Shown in pieces: positions 1-6,329 of a stretch of DNA of 7,177 bases (its first letter is position 1; each line of letters opens with the position of its first letter). Position numbers and translations under genes: made by a program. Source of the DNA: Firmicutes bacterium UBA995 (lineage in GTDB: Bacteria; Bacillota; Sulfobacillia; UBA995); NCBI GenBank assembly GCA_002291985.1, contig DBBB01000151.1:1-7177 (forward strand). Direction: 5' to 3'. Below the pieces are notes generated by a model. That model saw nothing but the letters and a program-made list of their open reading frames with translations, did no database searches and was not told where the DNA came from.

Positions 1-1341
1 CGGCACAGCCTGACTCGTGCCTTCGAAGCGGGCATAACCGGAGGGGGAGAGCCAGTGAGGCACGGGGGCAACGGCGGCGCCGGGGGCCAGGGTGGCAGGA
101 CCCAGGCTGCCGTCGGGGCCGGGACCACTCGCGCTGAAATGCCATACGCCCTCGGCCGGCACATCGTAGCCGTACTGGACGCTCCACATGGCGGGGGACA
201 TGTAAGCACCCACCGCCAGGCTCAGGTGAGGATCGCCCGGCGCGTTGAAACTGCCCAGTCCCGGCCCGAGGTTCCCTGCGGCCACGACGAAAACCGTACC
301 GTGCAGCTCTGTCAGCCGTCGCATCATCCGGGTTTCGGCCACGAGCGAACCGGGAGCGTGCCCCCCGGCCAGGCTGAGGAGTACGATATGGGCACCCTGT
401 TCGGCAGCATGGGACATCGCTGCGGCGATATCCGACCAGTACCCGTCACCGGCCGCGTCCAGGACCTTCAGTACGAGCAACCGGGCGCCGGGCGCCACTC
501 CGTTCATCCCCCCGCGATGAGCGCCGGAAGCCGCCGCCACGCCGGCAACATGAGTGCCGTGGCCGTTGGCATCAAACCCCAGGCTCACGCGGTGTCCCCC
601 CGTGGCTATCCGCGCAACCACGAAGGGCACCCGTTCGTGGCGCACGCCGGGCGTCCTGCCGGGAAAGTGGCCTACCTCGTGTCCAACACGGAATTCCCGC
701 AAGGCAACCTCATCCGTGAAATCCCTGTTGCCATTCGTGTCGACATGAACCGTATCGTACACTCCGGGAAGCAAGCTGTCGGTGACCAGCACCCTGATAC
801 CGTCCCCCGATACGCCGTTGCGGTTCAGATCGTGCCCCAGGGGTCCTGCCAGGGCAAGCTGGCGTTCGGAGAACCTTCCCAGCCGGTAGAGGCCGCTCCG
901 CGAGGTGATATGGCCCAGGTTCACCCGGCCCAGCGGGGTGTCCGCCCAGCCTCCCCGGGGCGCCCGGATGCTCACGGTGATGTCCACGTCCCCCTCGCCG
1001 GTGAAATCGACCCAGTCTACGATCTTGCGTTCCCCGGCCGGGGTAAGCTGAAGGTCCGGGTGGGCCGGGTCTGCCCCTGTATCGATGACGGCGACCAGTA
1101 CCCCCCGGCCGCTCCTGCCCGTGGCATCCACGAAAGTGTCAGCACCGATAGCGCGCAAGTTTACCGCCATGGCTTCCCGGGCGGCCGCCTCGTCGGGCAC
1201 GGGCACGGGGACGGAAGCCGCTGCGTCGAGCTTCCGCTCGTTGGCGGGAGTCTCGTCGGATACCCGTACGGGTAGCAACGCCCCCGGCCACCCCCACGCC
1301 AGGAGCAGCAGCAGTCCGACAGCGGTCAGCCGGCCGATCAC
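1..1341 (-). CDS. Secreted subtilisin-family (S8) serine peptidase, tripeptidyl-peptidase-II-like; C-terminus outside window
   Basis: A predicted exported serine endo- or exopeptidase; 447 residues are visible and no stop is reached at the left edge. The GTG start at 1341-1339 overlaps the TGA of the SLH gene (GTGA), and a hydrophobic signal peptide (about residues 6-20) follows at once. The catalytic triad is readable: Asp87 in VAVIDTGADPAHPDL, His261 in NGHGTHVAG, and Ser443 in GTSQAVP, with the oxyanion-hole Asn357 in VAAGN. The Asp-His distance (174 residues) is far longer than in classical subtilisins (about 30) and recalls tripeptidyl peptidase II, as do IVDWVDFTGEGDVDI after the Asp and VGAYMSPAMW before the Ser. 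A D/N-rich loop at about 201 (DTNGNRDFTDE) may bind calcium. Only about 45 residues separate the signal peptide from the catalytic domain, so there is no classical I9 propeptide. No clear Shine-Dalgarno precedes the GTG; coupling to the upstream gene is likely. The S8 assignment is firm; the TPPII likeness rests on remembered family motifs. Confidence 0.92.
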   Translation of the reverse strand, partial: MIGRLTAVGLLLLLAWGWPGALLPVRVSDETPANERKLDAAASVPVPVPDEAAAREAMAVNLRAIGADTFVDATGRSGRGVLVAVIDTGADPAHPDLQLTPAGERKIVDWVDFTGEGDVDITVSIRAPRGGWADTPLGRVNLGHITSRSGLYRLGRFSERQLALAGPLGHDLNRNGVSGDGIRVLVTDSLLPGVYDTVHVDTNGNRDFTDEVALREFRVGHEVGHFPGRTPGVRHERVPFVVARIATGGHRVSLGFDANGHGTHVAGVAAASGAHRGGMNGVAPGARLLVLKVLDAAGDGYWSDIAAAMSHAAEQGAHIVLLSLAGGHAPGSLVAETRMMRRLTELHGTVFVVAAGNLGPGLGSFNAPGDPHLSLAVGAYMSPAMWSVQYGYDVPAEGVWHFSASGPGPDGSLGPATLAPGAAVAPVPHWLSPSGYARFEGTSQAVP

Positions 1342-2672
1342 GGCCGTTGGTCCCGGGTCCCGGTGACGGGAGACCGGGCCACATCCAGGAAAGTGACCAT
1401 CCCATCCTGGCCCAGGGCAAGTGCCACCGAATCTCCGGGTTGGATGCTCTCCCATCCCGAAGGGCGCCCGTCAATCAGGGTGACGGGGGAGGGCGCCATG
1501 TCGAACAGGCGCCGCCTATTTCCCGCCAGGCTCACATCCAGCCTCCGCCCGGCAAGGTCCACCGCCAGCACTCGCCCGGTCAGGTCGACCCGGGTCGCCC
1601 ATAGCACCCGAACCTCGCCGGTAAACTGCCCCAAGATCAGGTACAGTTCATCGCCGGGGCGGAAATCCTCCGGTCGAGCGCTACTGCCATTGCGCACCAG
1701 CACCGCGTCCTGGGCGACCCGCAAGCTGCGGCGCTCGCCCCCCTCCCGGGGGAAAAACGCCAGCACGCCGCCGGCTTGATCCAGCGAGGCCAGCCGTCCG
1801 GAAGCGTCGGCGAGGAAAGCTTCAAGATATCGGACTTCGCCTTCGGGGGACACCACGGCGCGCACTTCATCCAGCACGGCAAGATCGGCAACGGTGGCCG
1901 GCGCCCCCTGACGATACAGGGCGGTTGCCGGTGACAAACGGAACTTGCGGGTGCCGCCGCCCGGTAGGCGCAGCGTGAGCCACCCGGCGGGATCCACCCC
2001 GGCCAACTCGCCCAGGTGATCGTACAGGATGCCCCGGAACTCAAGGAGCCTGGCTATCGTGGCGGCCGCCTGACCGCGGCTGGTGAACTCGCCCGGCCGG
2101 AAGTCTCCGTCGGGGAAGCCCGTCACCAGGCCCCTGCCCCAAACGCTGAGGACGTGCCCCACCGCCCAGCCGGGTATGGCGCGGCGATCGGCGAAGGGCA
2201 ACCCGCCCGCGGCGCCTCCACCGGCTACCCGGGCCTCCTCTTCCCAGCCCCCCGCCCTTGCCAGCATCACTACCAGTTCGGTTCGGGTCACCGGTTGGTC
2301 AGGGCGGAAGTGGCCGTCCGGATAGCCCATGACCAGGCCGCGCTCGAAGCCGGCTTCGACATACCCGTTGGCCCAGTGGGTGGGTCCCAGGTCGAGGAAG
2401 CTTGAGGGTAGACCCGCCAGCATCCGGGATTCCCCGGTATCCCCCAGGGCCATCACCAACAAGCGGGCAACTTCCGCCCGAGTCACTAGCCGATCCGGCG
2501 CGAAACGGCCGTCGGGCAGACCCCGGATCACCCCCCGCGCCCACAGCACCTCGGCATGCCGCCGCGACCAGTGCCCGGCCAGGTCGGGGAACGGCCCGGC
2601 GAAGAGGGGCCGCCCAGCTCCGACCACGAGCACGAGGACGATCGCCACCACCAGGGCTGGTCGCCTAACCAT
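1338..2672 (-). CDS. Secreted S-layer-homology (SLH) protein with three tandem beta-domain repeats
   Basis: A 444-residue exported protein, predicted to attach non-covalently to cell-wall polymers. A signal peptide (core about residues 6-19, likely cleavage near Ala25) is followed by three SLH domains at about 28-76, 92-140 and 160-211. Their signatures are GLPDGRFAPDRLVTRAE, GYPDGHFRPDQPVTRTE and GFPDGDFRPGEFTSRGQ; the third has lost the usual TRAE motif. Residues 221-286, 292-362 and 366-433 form three related beta-rich units, each starting G-x-L/V-x-x-(V/L)D and, in the last two, containing PGD before a final strand. Their partner is unknown. I chose ATG 2672 over the in-frame ATG 2696 because GGAGG lies 6 bases upstream of 2672 and the protein then starts directly with a signal peptide; 2696 has no Shine-Dalgarno. 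The start overlaps the kinase stop by 8 bases, and the stop overlaps the peptidase start by 4. The SLH part is certain; the function of the C-terminal half is not. Confidence 0.93.
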   Translation of the reverse strand: MVRRPALVVAIVLVLVVGAGRPLFAGPFPDLAGHWSRRHAEVLWARGVIRGLPDGRFAPDRLVTRAEVARLLVMALGDTGESRMLAGLPSSFLDLGPTHWANGYVEAGFERGLVMGYPDGHFRPDQPVTRTELVVMLARAGGWEEEARVAGGGAAGGLPFADRRAIPGWAVGHVLSVWGRGLVTGFPDGDFRPGEFTSRGQAAATIARLLEFRGILYDHLGELAGVDPAGWLTLRLPGGGTRKFRLSPATALYRQGAPATVADLAVLDEVRAVVSPEGEVRYLEAFLADASGRLASLDQAGGVLAFFPREGGERRSLRVAQDAVLVRNGSSARPEDFRPGDELYLILGQFTGEVRVLWATRVDLTGRVLAVDLAGRRLDVSLAGNRRRLFDMAPSPVTLIDGRPSGWESIQPGDSVALALGQDGMVTFLDVARSPVTGTRDQRP

Positions 2673-4584
2673 CCAAGACCTCCACGACGAAGTCATCGAA
2701 CCAGACGGTCCCCCGTCCCACCGCCTTGAGATACAGTTCGAGGTTGGCGGCGACGCCGTCGGGCAGGGCGAATTCCAGCGACATCTGCCCCCACGCGAAG
2801 TCGCCGGACCGGGTATGCGTCACCCGCCGGGGCGGCAATACGAACCGATCATCCACCATCGATCGGAACTGCACTTCCAGCACTTGCTGCCCTTGCGGGT
2901 CGACTCCCCGGCCACGGGTCCACACCGTCACCCGATAGCGGCGGCCACCCTCGGCCGGCAGGGTGGTGATGGCATAGCTACGCTCGTCAAGTACATCCGT
3001 CAACCGCACGGTCCCCGGCCCACCATGCCCTTCCCCGGGATCAGGGGTCGCACCCTGACCGACAAGAGTCCAGTTGACCGGCCAGCCCCTTTCGACAGCG
3101 TCGAAGCCGGATTGGCTGATAATCCGCTCGGGCTCGGGGAGGTGATGGGTGACGCCCTCGACGAACCGGGCCGCTCCGGGTGGACCCACTATCATGACAT
3201 CAAAGGACCCCTCCACCTGCACGAGCACCGCCAGGTTGACTTCGTAGCGGCCGGCCACGGGAAAGCGATAGTCAAGCCACGGGACATCGGTTACCCGTTC
3301 CACCGTTTGCCCTTGCGGGCCGGCGATCGACCAGCGCCAGCGATGGCTGCGGCCGGGAGACTCGGGCACTTGCGGACTGGCCTCAAGGCGCACGGATTGT
3401 CCCAGGAGCACCTCGGATGAGACCGATACGACCTGGTAAACGACAAGTTCCCGTGTCTCGCCAATCCGGCGGTCGCCGTCGCGCACTTCGACTCGATATA
3501 TTCCCGGCCTCGGCGGTTCGAAAGTGATCCCCGCCCGTCCCTGAAAGATGGCCACGGGTTCTCCCGGCAACTGGCGATCGTAGATTTCCCAGCGCAGCCG
3601 GGGCTCGGTGGCCGCCAGGCGAGCCGGCGGCAACGCCAGGTGCATCACCACCCGGCTTCCGGGCAGGGCATGGCGGTCGCCTATCAGGGGGAATTCGGCG
3701 GGCGCCAGGACGGCTCTGGCCAGTAAGGACAGCGCCACCAAGGCAACCAGGCCCGCTCCTGTCTTCAACCGGCGACTCAGCGTGGTCCGTCGCAGGCGGC
3801 GATAGGTCTGCAGATCGCGTTCCAGTTCGGCAAAAGACGGGTAACGCGCCTCCGGCTCGCGCTCCAGGCACCGCCGCAAGATACGCTGGAGGCCGCGGGG
3901 CACGGTTCGCCTGCGCCTGCCTTCGAGGGTCTGCAGGAACTCCTGCTCGGGGGGTACGCCTCGCAGCAAGTAATAGACCGTAACCCCGAAGCTGTAAATA
4001 TCGCTGCGTTCATCCGTCGGCAAATTCCGTCGCTGCTCGGGCGAACTGAAACTTTCGGTGAAGCCGTGTACGCCCGGGGTGTCCTCGTCGCCCCGGAGCG
4101 CACGGGCGATGCCGAAGTCGATCAGTTTGAGGTGGCCGTCGGCGTCGAGCATGAGATTCCCCGGTTTCAGGTCGCGGTGGACAACTCGCTCTGACGTCTC
4201 GTGCAGGTAATGGAAGATAGCGCATATTGACAGACCGAACTCGATGACCTCGGCCTCGTCCAGCGACCCGCCGCGTGCCTGTACGAGTTCGGCGAGAGTC
4301 TGGCCGTCCACGAAGTCCGTCACCAGGAAGTAGTGACCACCCTCCTGGAAGAAGTCGTACACCTTGGGCAGATTGGGGTGACTCAGTCGGAAGAGCACCC
4401 GCACCTCGTTGAGGAACTCCTGGGGCGGGGTGGCCCCGCTGGGGAACTGCTTGACGGCCAGCCGTACTTCCTCGTCCATGCCAAGCCGGGTGGCCAGGTA
4501 TACCTGAGCCGTGCCGCCCTCAGCCTGTAGGCCGACAATGCGGTAGCGATCCTGCAATATGGTGCCCCGACCGAGTTCGCCCAT
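2665..4584 (-). CDS. Transmembrane Hanks-type Ser/Thr protein kinase with extracellular beta-sandwich / CBM-like sensor
   Basis: A 639-residue PknB/PrkC-class kinase. The cytoplasmic kinase domain spans about 14-265 and has the expected residues: Lys45 (LAVK), Glu60, HRDLKPGN with catalytic Asp138 and Asn143, DFG Asp156, SPE Glu183, Asp195 and Arg247. All are intact, so it should be active. In the glycine-rich loop (GLQAEGGTAQVY) the first glycine position is Ala21; Ala26 at the third position is common in this class. One membrane span lies at about 276-293. The outside region has no PASTA repeats. Instead there seem to be two Ig/PKD-like domains (about 296-384 and 385-478) and a C-terminal jelly-roll domain (about 485-638) ending TVWFDDFVVEV, a typical close of CBM4/9-like carbohydrate-binding modules. 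GGAGG 5 bases before ATG 4584 supports the start. The gene sits between the lipoprotein and the SLH protein, so a wall or glycan ligand is plausible but inferred. Confidence 0.95.
   Translation of the reverse strand: MGELGRGTILQDRYRIVGLQAEGGTAQVYLATRLGMDEEVRLAVKQFPSGATPPQEFLNEVRVLFRLSHPNLPKVYDFFQEGGHYFLVTDFVDGQTLAELVQARGGSLDEAEVIEFGLSICAIFHYLHETSERVVHRDLKPGNLMLDADGHLKLIDFGIARALRGDEDTPGVHGFTESFSSPEQRRNLPTDERSDIYSFGVTVYYLLRGVPPEQEFLQTLEGRRRRTVPRGLQRILRRCLEREPEARYPSFAELERDLQTYRRLRRTTLSRRLKTGAGLVALVALSLLARAVLAPAEFPLIGDRHALPGSRVVMHLALPPARLAATEPRLRWEIYDRQLPGEPVAIFQGRAGITFEPPRPGIYRVEVRDGDRRIGETRELVVYQVVSVSSEVLLGQSVRLEASPQVPESPGRSHRWRWSIAGPQGQTVERVTDVPWLDYRFPVAGRYEVNLAVLVQVEGSFDVMIVGPPGAARFVEGVTHHLPEPERIISQSGFDAVERGWPVNWTLVGQGATPDPGEGHGGPGTVRLTDVLDERSYAITTLPAEGGRRYRVTVWTRGRGVDPQGQQVLEVQFRSMVDDRFVLPPRRVTHTRSGDFAWGQMSLEFALPDGVAANLELYLKAVGRGTVWFDDFVVEVLDG
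2679..2683 (-). promoter_or_regulatory. Shine-Dalgarno deciding the SLH protein start
   Basis: GGAGG inside the 3' end of the kinase gene lies 6 bases from ATG 2672. It favours that start over the in-frame ATG 24 bases upstream. Confidence 0.75.
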
Positions 4585-4589
4585 GCCCG

Positions 4590-4594
4590 CCTCC
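4590..4594 (-). promoter_or_regulatory. Shine-Dalgarno of the kinase gene
   Basis: GGAGG lies 5 bases upstream of ATG 4584, giving the kinase its own strong ribosome binding site in the 81-base gap after the lipoprotein gene. Confidence 0.75.
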
Positions 4595-4628
4595 GAACTC
4601 CCGGTATTATGTTACCTTCAACGGGTGG

Positions 4629-4652
4629 CGCCGGGTTCCTGCACACCCGGCG
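4629..4652 (-). other. Stem-loop between lipoprotein and kinase genes
   Basis: Perfect 8-bp arms, CGCCGGGT (4629-4636) and ACCCGGCG (4645-4652), enclose an 8-base loop. On the minus strand it begins 14 bases after the lipoprotein stop and is not followed by a T-run, so it is not a standard intrinsic terminator. It could cause partial termination, or protect or define an mRNA 3' end and so set the lipoprotein:kinase ratio. The structure is seen in the sequence; the role is inferred. Confidence 0.5.
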
Positions 4653-4665
4653 GGCTTGTCGGCCA

Positions 4666-5982
4666 TCAGCGGGATTCGCGTGGGAGCAACCGGGTGAGAT
4701 CGTACCACCGGACGTAATTGTGGACCCGGCCACTCCAGTCGGCCAGATTGTTCGTGGTGACCACGGCCATCCTGCCGTGCCCGGCCATGGCGACTTCCAG
4801 ATTGGCCCCCAGGAAGATGCGGCCCAGGGGCCGTCCATCATCCGCGGCCACGTAAAGGAAGTGTTCCTCTACAGACGGCGGACCAGGTCTGCGGACCACT
4901 ACCTGGGCCACAATCCGACGCAAGGCCGGATCGAGGGAAATGTTGCGGATACGCACTTCCGCCCCTTCGATGGCCAGGAACAGTGACCTCCAGGCCAGTT
5001 CCCCGGAAGCCAGGTCAAACAGGTATATCCCGCCCCGCTCGCCGACATCATACACCGCCAGCCAGCGTTCATCCTCGGAGAAGGCCAGGCCGTTGGTACC
5101 CCCGAAGAACAGCAGCAAGTCGACAAGGCGCTCTCCCGCCTGGTTGAACACGTAAGCCCTGCTGTCCGCCCCTCCGGTTGTCGCCGCTACCCTCTCCCCC
5201 GAGGGCGATAGGGCCACCACGCGTCGGAGGCGAGCAGGTAGGAGATACTCCGCCAACACCTCACCACCGGATGCGACCAGGAAGACCCGCTCGGCGTCGG
5301 TCACCAGCATCCGCCCGCCGGTCGAAAACTGCACGGTGGCGTCCGGGCGGACGCGGAAGGAGGTGAGTTCCCGCCAACCCTCCGTGTCCAACAGGTGGAG
5401 GCGGGCCGACACCCCCCAGCGGGGCTGCTGGAGGACGGCCACGCGGGATCCGTCCCGGGAGCCAGATGCCACCGCCCAGCCCTGCACAGGCCGGACGAGT
5501 TGCCTCCGCCCTTGCGAGTTATGGATGCTGAACTCACCCTCCTGGTTCAATTCCGTCTTGGTGGCGGCAACCCACCGGCCCTCTCCCAGCAGGCGGACCG
5601 AGGACGCCCGATAGCGCCGGTCGGTGAACATGACCCGGGAAATGAGTTGACCGGCATCGTCGAACAACTCGTATCCGAGCGCAGTGGGACGGCCGTCGGG
5701 CAGGGCTACGGCGGCAACCACCGACCTGCCGTGCTCGGCCACGGACGCGGCCACCGCCTGGGCATAGCTCTTTTCCCAGGCCGGCGCCAGTTCGAGCAGA
5801 GGAACGGCGCCCCAGTCGATCTCGAGGAGGCGTAACCCGTCGGAAACCGGCAGCAGAAGCGCGGGGGCGTCCCGTGGCGCCGTGCCGGAGGGAGGCGGGT
5901 AGACACAGCCCATCGCCATGAGGGAAACGAGGACCAGGCTTGCAAGCGTTCTCATGCTCCGGCCCAGCGTTCTATAGGTCAT
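4666..5982 (-). CDS. Predicted lipoprotein with beta-propeller-like (WD40/YVTN-type) repeats
   Basis: A 438-residue envelope protein and first gene of the minus-strand cluster. After a basic N-terminus, a hydrophobic stretch (about 13-24) ends in the lipobox MAMG-Cys26. Residue -3 is Ala rather than Leu, but this fits the general lipobox pattern, so lipid anchoring to the outer face of the membrane is likely. The rest is beta-rich with irregular propeller-blade motifs, such as VVALSPSGERVAATTGG, GLAFSEDERWLAVYDVG and IYLFDLASGELAW: a strand, a turn with S-(P/E)-(S/D), a strand, then D-x-x-(S/T)-G. No catalytic residues stand out, so a binding or scaffold role for the kinase or the wall is a guess. 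I chose ATG 5982 because AGGTGG lies 5 bases upstream; GTG 5991 is inside that site, and ATG 5955 would give a shorter signal peptide with a badly spaced site. An exact family was not recognised. Confidence 0.85.
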   Translation of the reverse strand: MTYRTLGRSMRTLASLVLVSLMAMGCVYPPPSGTAPRDAPALLLPVSDGLRLLEIDWGAVPLLELAPAWEKSYAQAVAASVAEHGRSVVAAVALPDGRPTALGYELFDDAGQLISRVMFTDRRYRASSVRLLGEGRWVAATKTELNQEGEFSIHNSQGRRQLVRPVQGWAVASGSRDGSRVAVLQQPRWGVSARLHLLDTEGWRELTSFRVRPDATVQFSTGGRMLVTDAERVFLVASGGEVLAEYLLPARLRRVVALSPSGERVAATTGGADSRAYVFNQAGERLVDLLLFFGGTNGLAFSEDERWLAVYDVGERGGIYLFDLASGELAWRSLFLAIEGAEVRIRNISLDPALRRIVAQVVVRRPGPPSVEEHFLYVAADDGRPLGRIFLGANLEVAMAGHGRMAVVTTNNLADWSGRVHNYVRWYDLTRLLPRESR

Positions 5983-5987
5983 GACGG

Positions 5988-5993
5988 CCACCT
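5988..5993 (-). promoter_or_regulatory. Shine-Dalgarno deciding the lipoprotein start
   Basis: AGGTGG (5 of 6 match to AGGAGG) lies 5 bases upstream of ATG 5982 and overlaps the alternative GTG start at 5991, which makes the GTG unlikely. Confidence 0.55.
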
Positions 5994-6078
5994 CTACCCG
6001 TTACCGGTGCTTGCGTGGGTTTCGTTCCCGACGCACGCGTTTCCTGCCACCATTCCGCAGGCAGGTTGGGACGTGGGA
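5994..6078. other. Divergent intergenic region; two short inverted repeats, no clear minus-strand promoter
   Basis: This part of the gap should contain the leader, and perhaps the promoter, of the minus-strand cluster. It has two hairpin-forming repeats: GCGTGGG (6013-6019) with CCC-g-ACGC (6027-6034, one bulged base), and CCTGCC (6043-6048) with GGCAGG (6060-6065). I found no convincing -35/-10 pair on the minus strand. The hairpins may belong to a 5' leader or be chance in GC-rich DNA. Confidence 0.3.
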
Positions 6079-6107
6079 TTGACGGATGAGGGGACTACCC
6101 CCATACT
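6079..6107 (+). promoter_or_regulatory. Sigma-70-type promoter for the small protein / nucleotidyltransferase pair
   Basis: TTGACG (6079-6084, 5 of 6 to consensus) and CATACT (6102-6107, 4 of 6) are separated by exactly 17 bp. Transcription would start at about 6113-6115, on or next to ATG 6114. No Shine-Dalgarno lies at a usable distance from that ATG, so a leaderless mRNA is likely. Confidence 0.6.
6090..6101. promoter_or_regulatory. Palindrome in promoter spacer, possible operator
   Basis: GGGG-acta-CCCC lies wholly between the -35 and -10 hexamers. A repressor bound there would block polymerase. Self-repression by the downstream basic protein would fit toxin-antitoxin practice but is inference; the arms are short and low in complexity. 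Confidence 0.35.
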
Positions 6108-6113
6108 CTGATC

Positions 6114-6329
6114 ATGCGGGAGTTGACGCTGCAAGATATCGAAAGACGGGTCCGCGCTGCCGGGCCTATCCGATCGTTTGTTGCCCGCAAGGGTGGTCGG
6201 CCGCGCAGCAGGGAGGAGCAACTCCTCTTGACCAGGATCTCGGTGAAACGCTGGGAAGCAGCCCTTGCGGGTGGTAAGGTCGTGAAAGAGGGCCCGCGGG
6301 AGTGGTTCTATGCCATCCGGCAGTACTGA
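6114..6329 (+). CDS. Small basic protein, putative antitoxin or DNA-binding partner of the nucleotidyltransferase
   Basis: A 71-residue protein of unrecognised family. It has an N-terminal predicted helix (LTLQDIERRVRAAG), a basic turn RKGGRPRSR at about 25-33 that loosely resembles an AT-hook, a helical middle (EEQLLLTRISVKRWEAALAGG), and a C-terminal aromatic segment (EWFYAIRQY). There is no signal peptide or membrane segment, so it is cytoplasmic. Its last 20 bases overlap the next gene, so the two are co-translated. Its size, charge, first position and possible operator fit an antitoxin or autoregulator; this is inferred from context only. ATG 6114 is the only good start, although it has no ribosome binding site (see the promoter entry). 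Confidence 0.65.
   Translation: MRELTLQDIERRVRAAGPIRSFVARKGGRPRSREEQLLLTRISVKRWEAALAGGKVVKEGPREWFYAIRQY
6298..6302 (+). promoter_or_regulatory. Shine-Dalgarno of the nucleotidyltransferase gene
   Basis: GGGAG lies 7 bases before ATG 6310, inside the upstream gene. It supports that start over the internal ATGs at 6349 and 6364. Confidence 0.65.

Noticed and set aside
55..1275. 406-residue plus-strand open frame
   Set aside because: It lies opposite the S8 peptidase, whose catalytic motifs are clear. Long antisense frames are expected in high-GC DNA, and the translation shows no domain.
2672..2696. Longer SLH protein start at ATG 2696
   Set aside because: It has no Shine-Dalgarno, would overlap the kinase by 32 bases and would add eight residues before the signal peptide.
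2329..3420. 363-residue plus-strand open frame
   Set aside because: It spans two real minus-strand genes (SLH and kinase), has low-complexity composition and no motif or ribosome binding site.
6000..6030. ECF-sigma-like GGAAC followed by CGGTAA on the minus strand
   Set aside because: The -10 part does not match a known ECF element well and the first part is a common pentamer, so it is not reported as a promoter.
6123..6140. Second TTGACG with GATATC downstream
   Set aside because: It lies inside the 71-residue gene and the spacing is far too short for a promoter.
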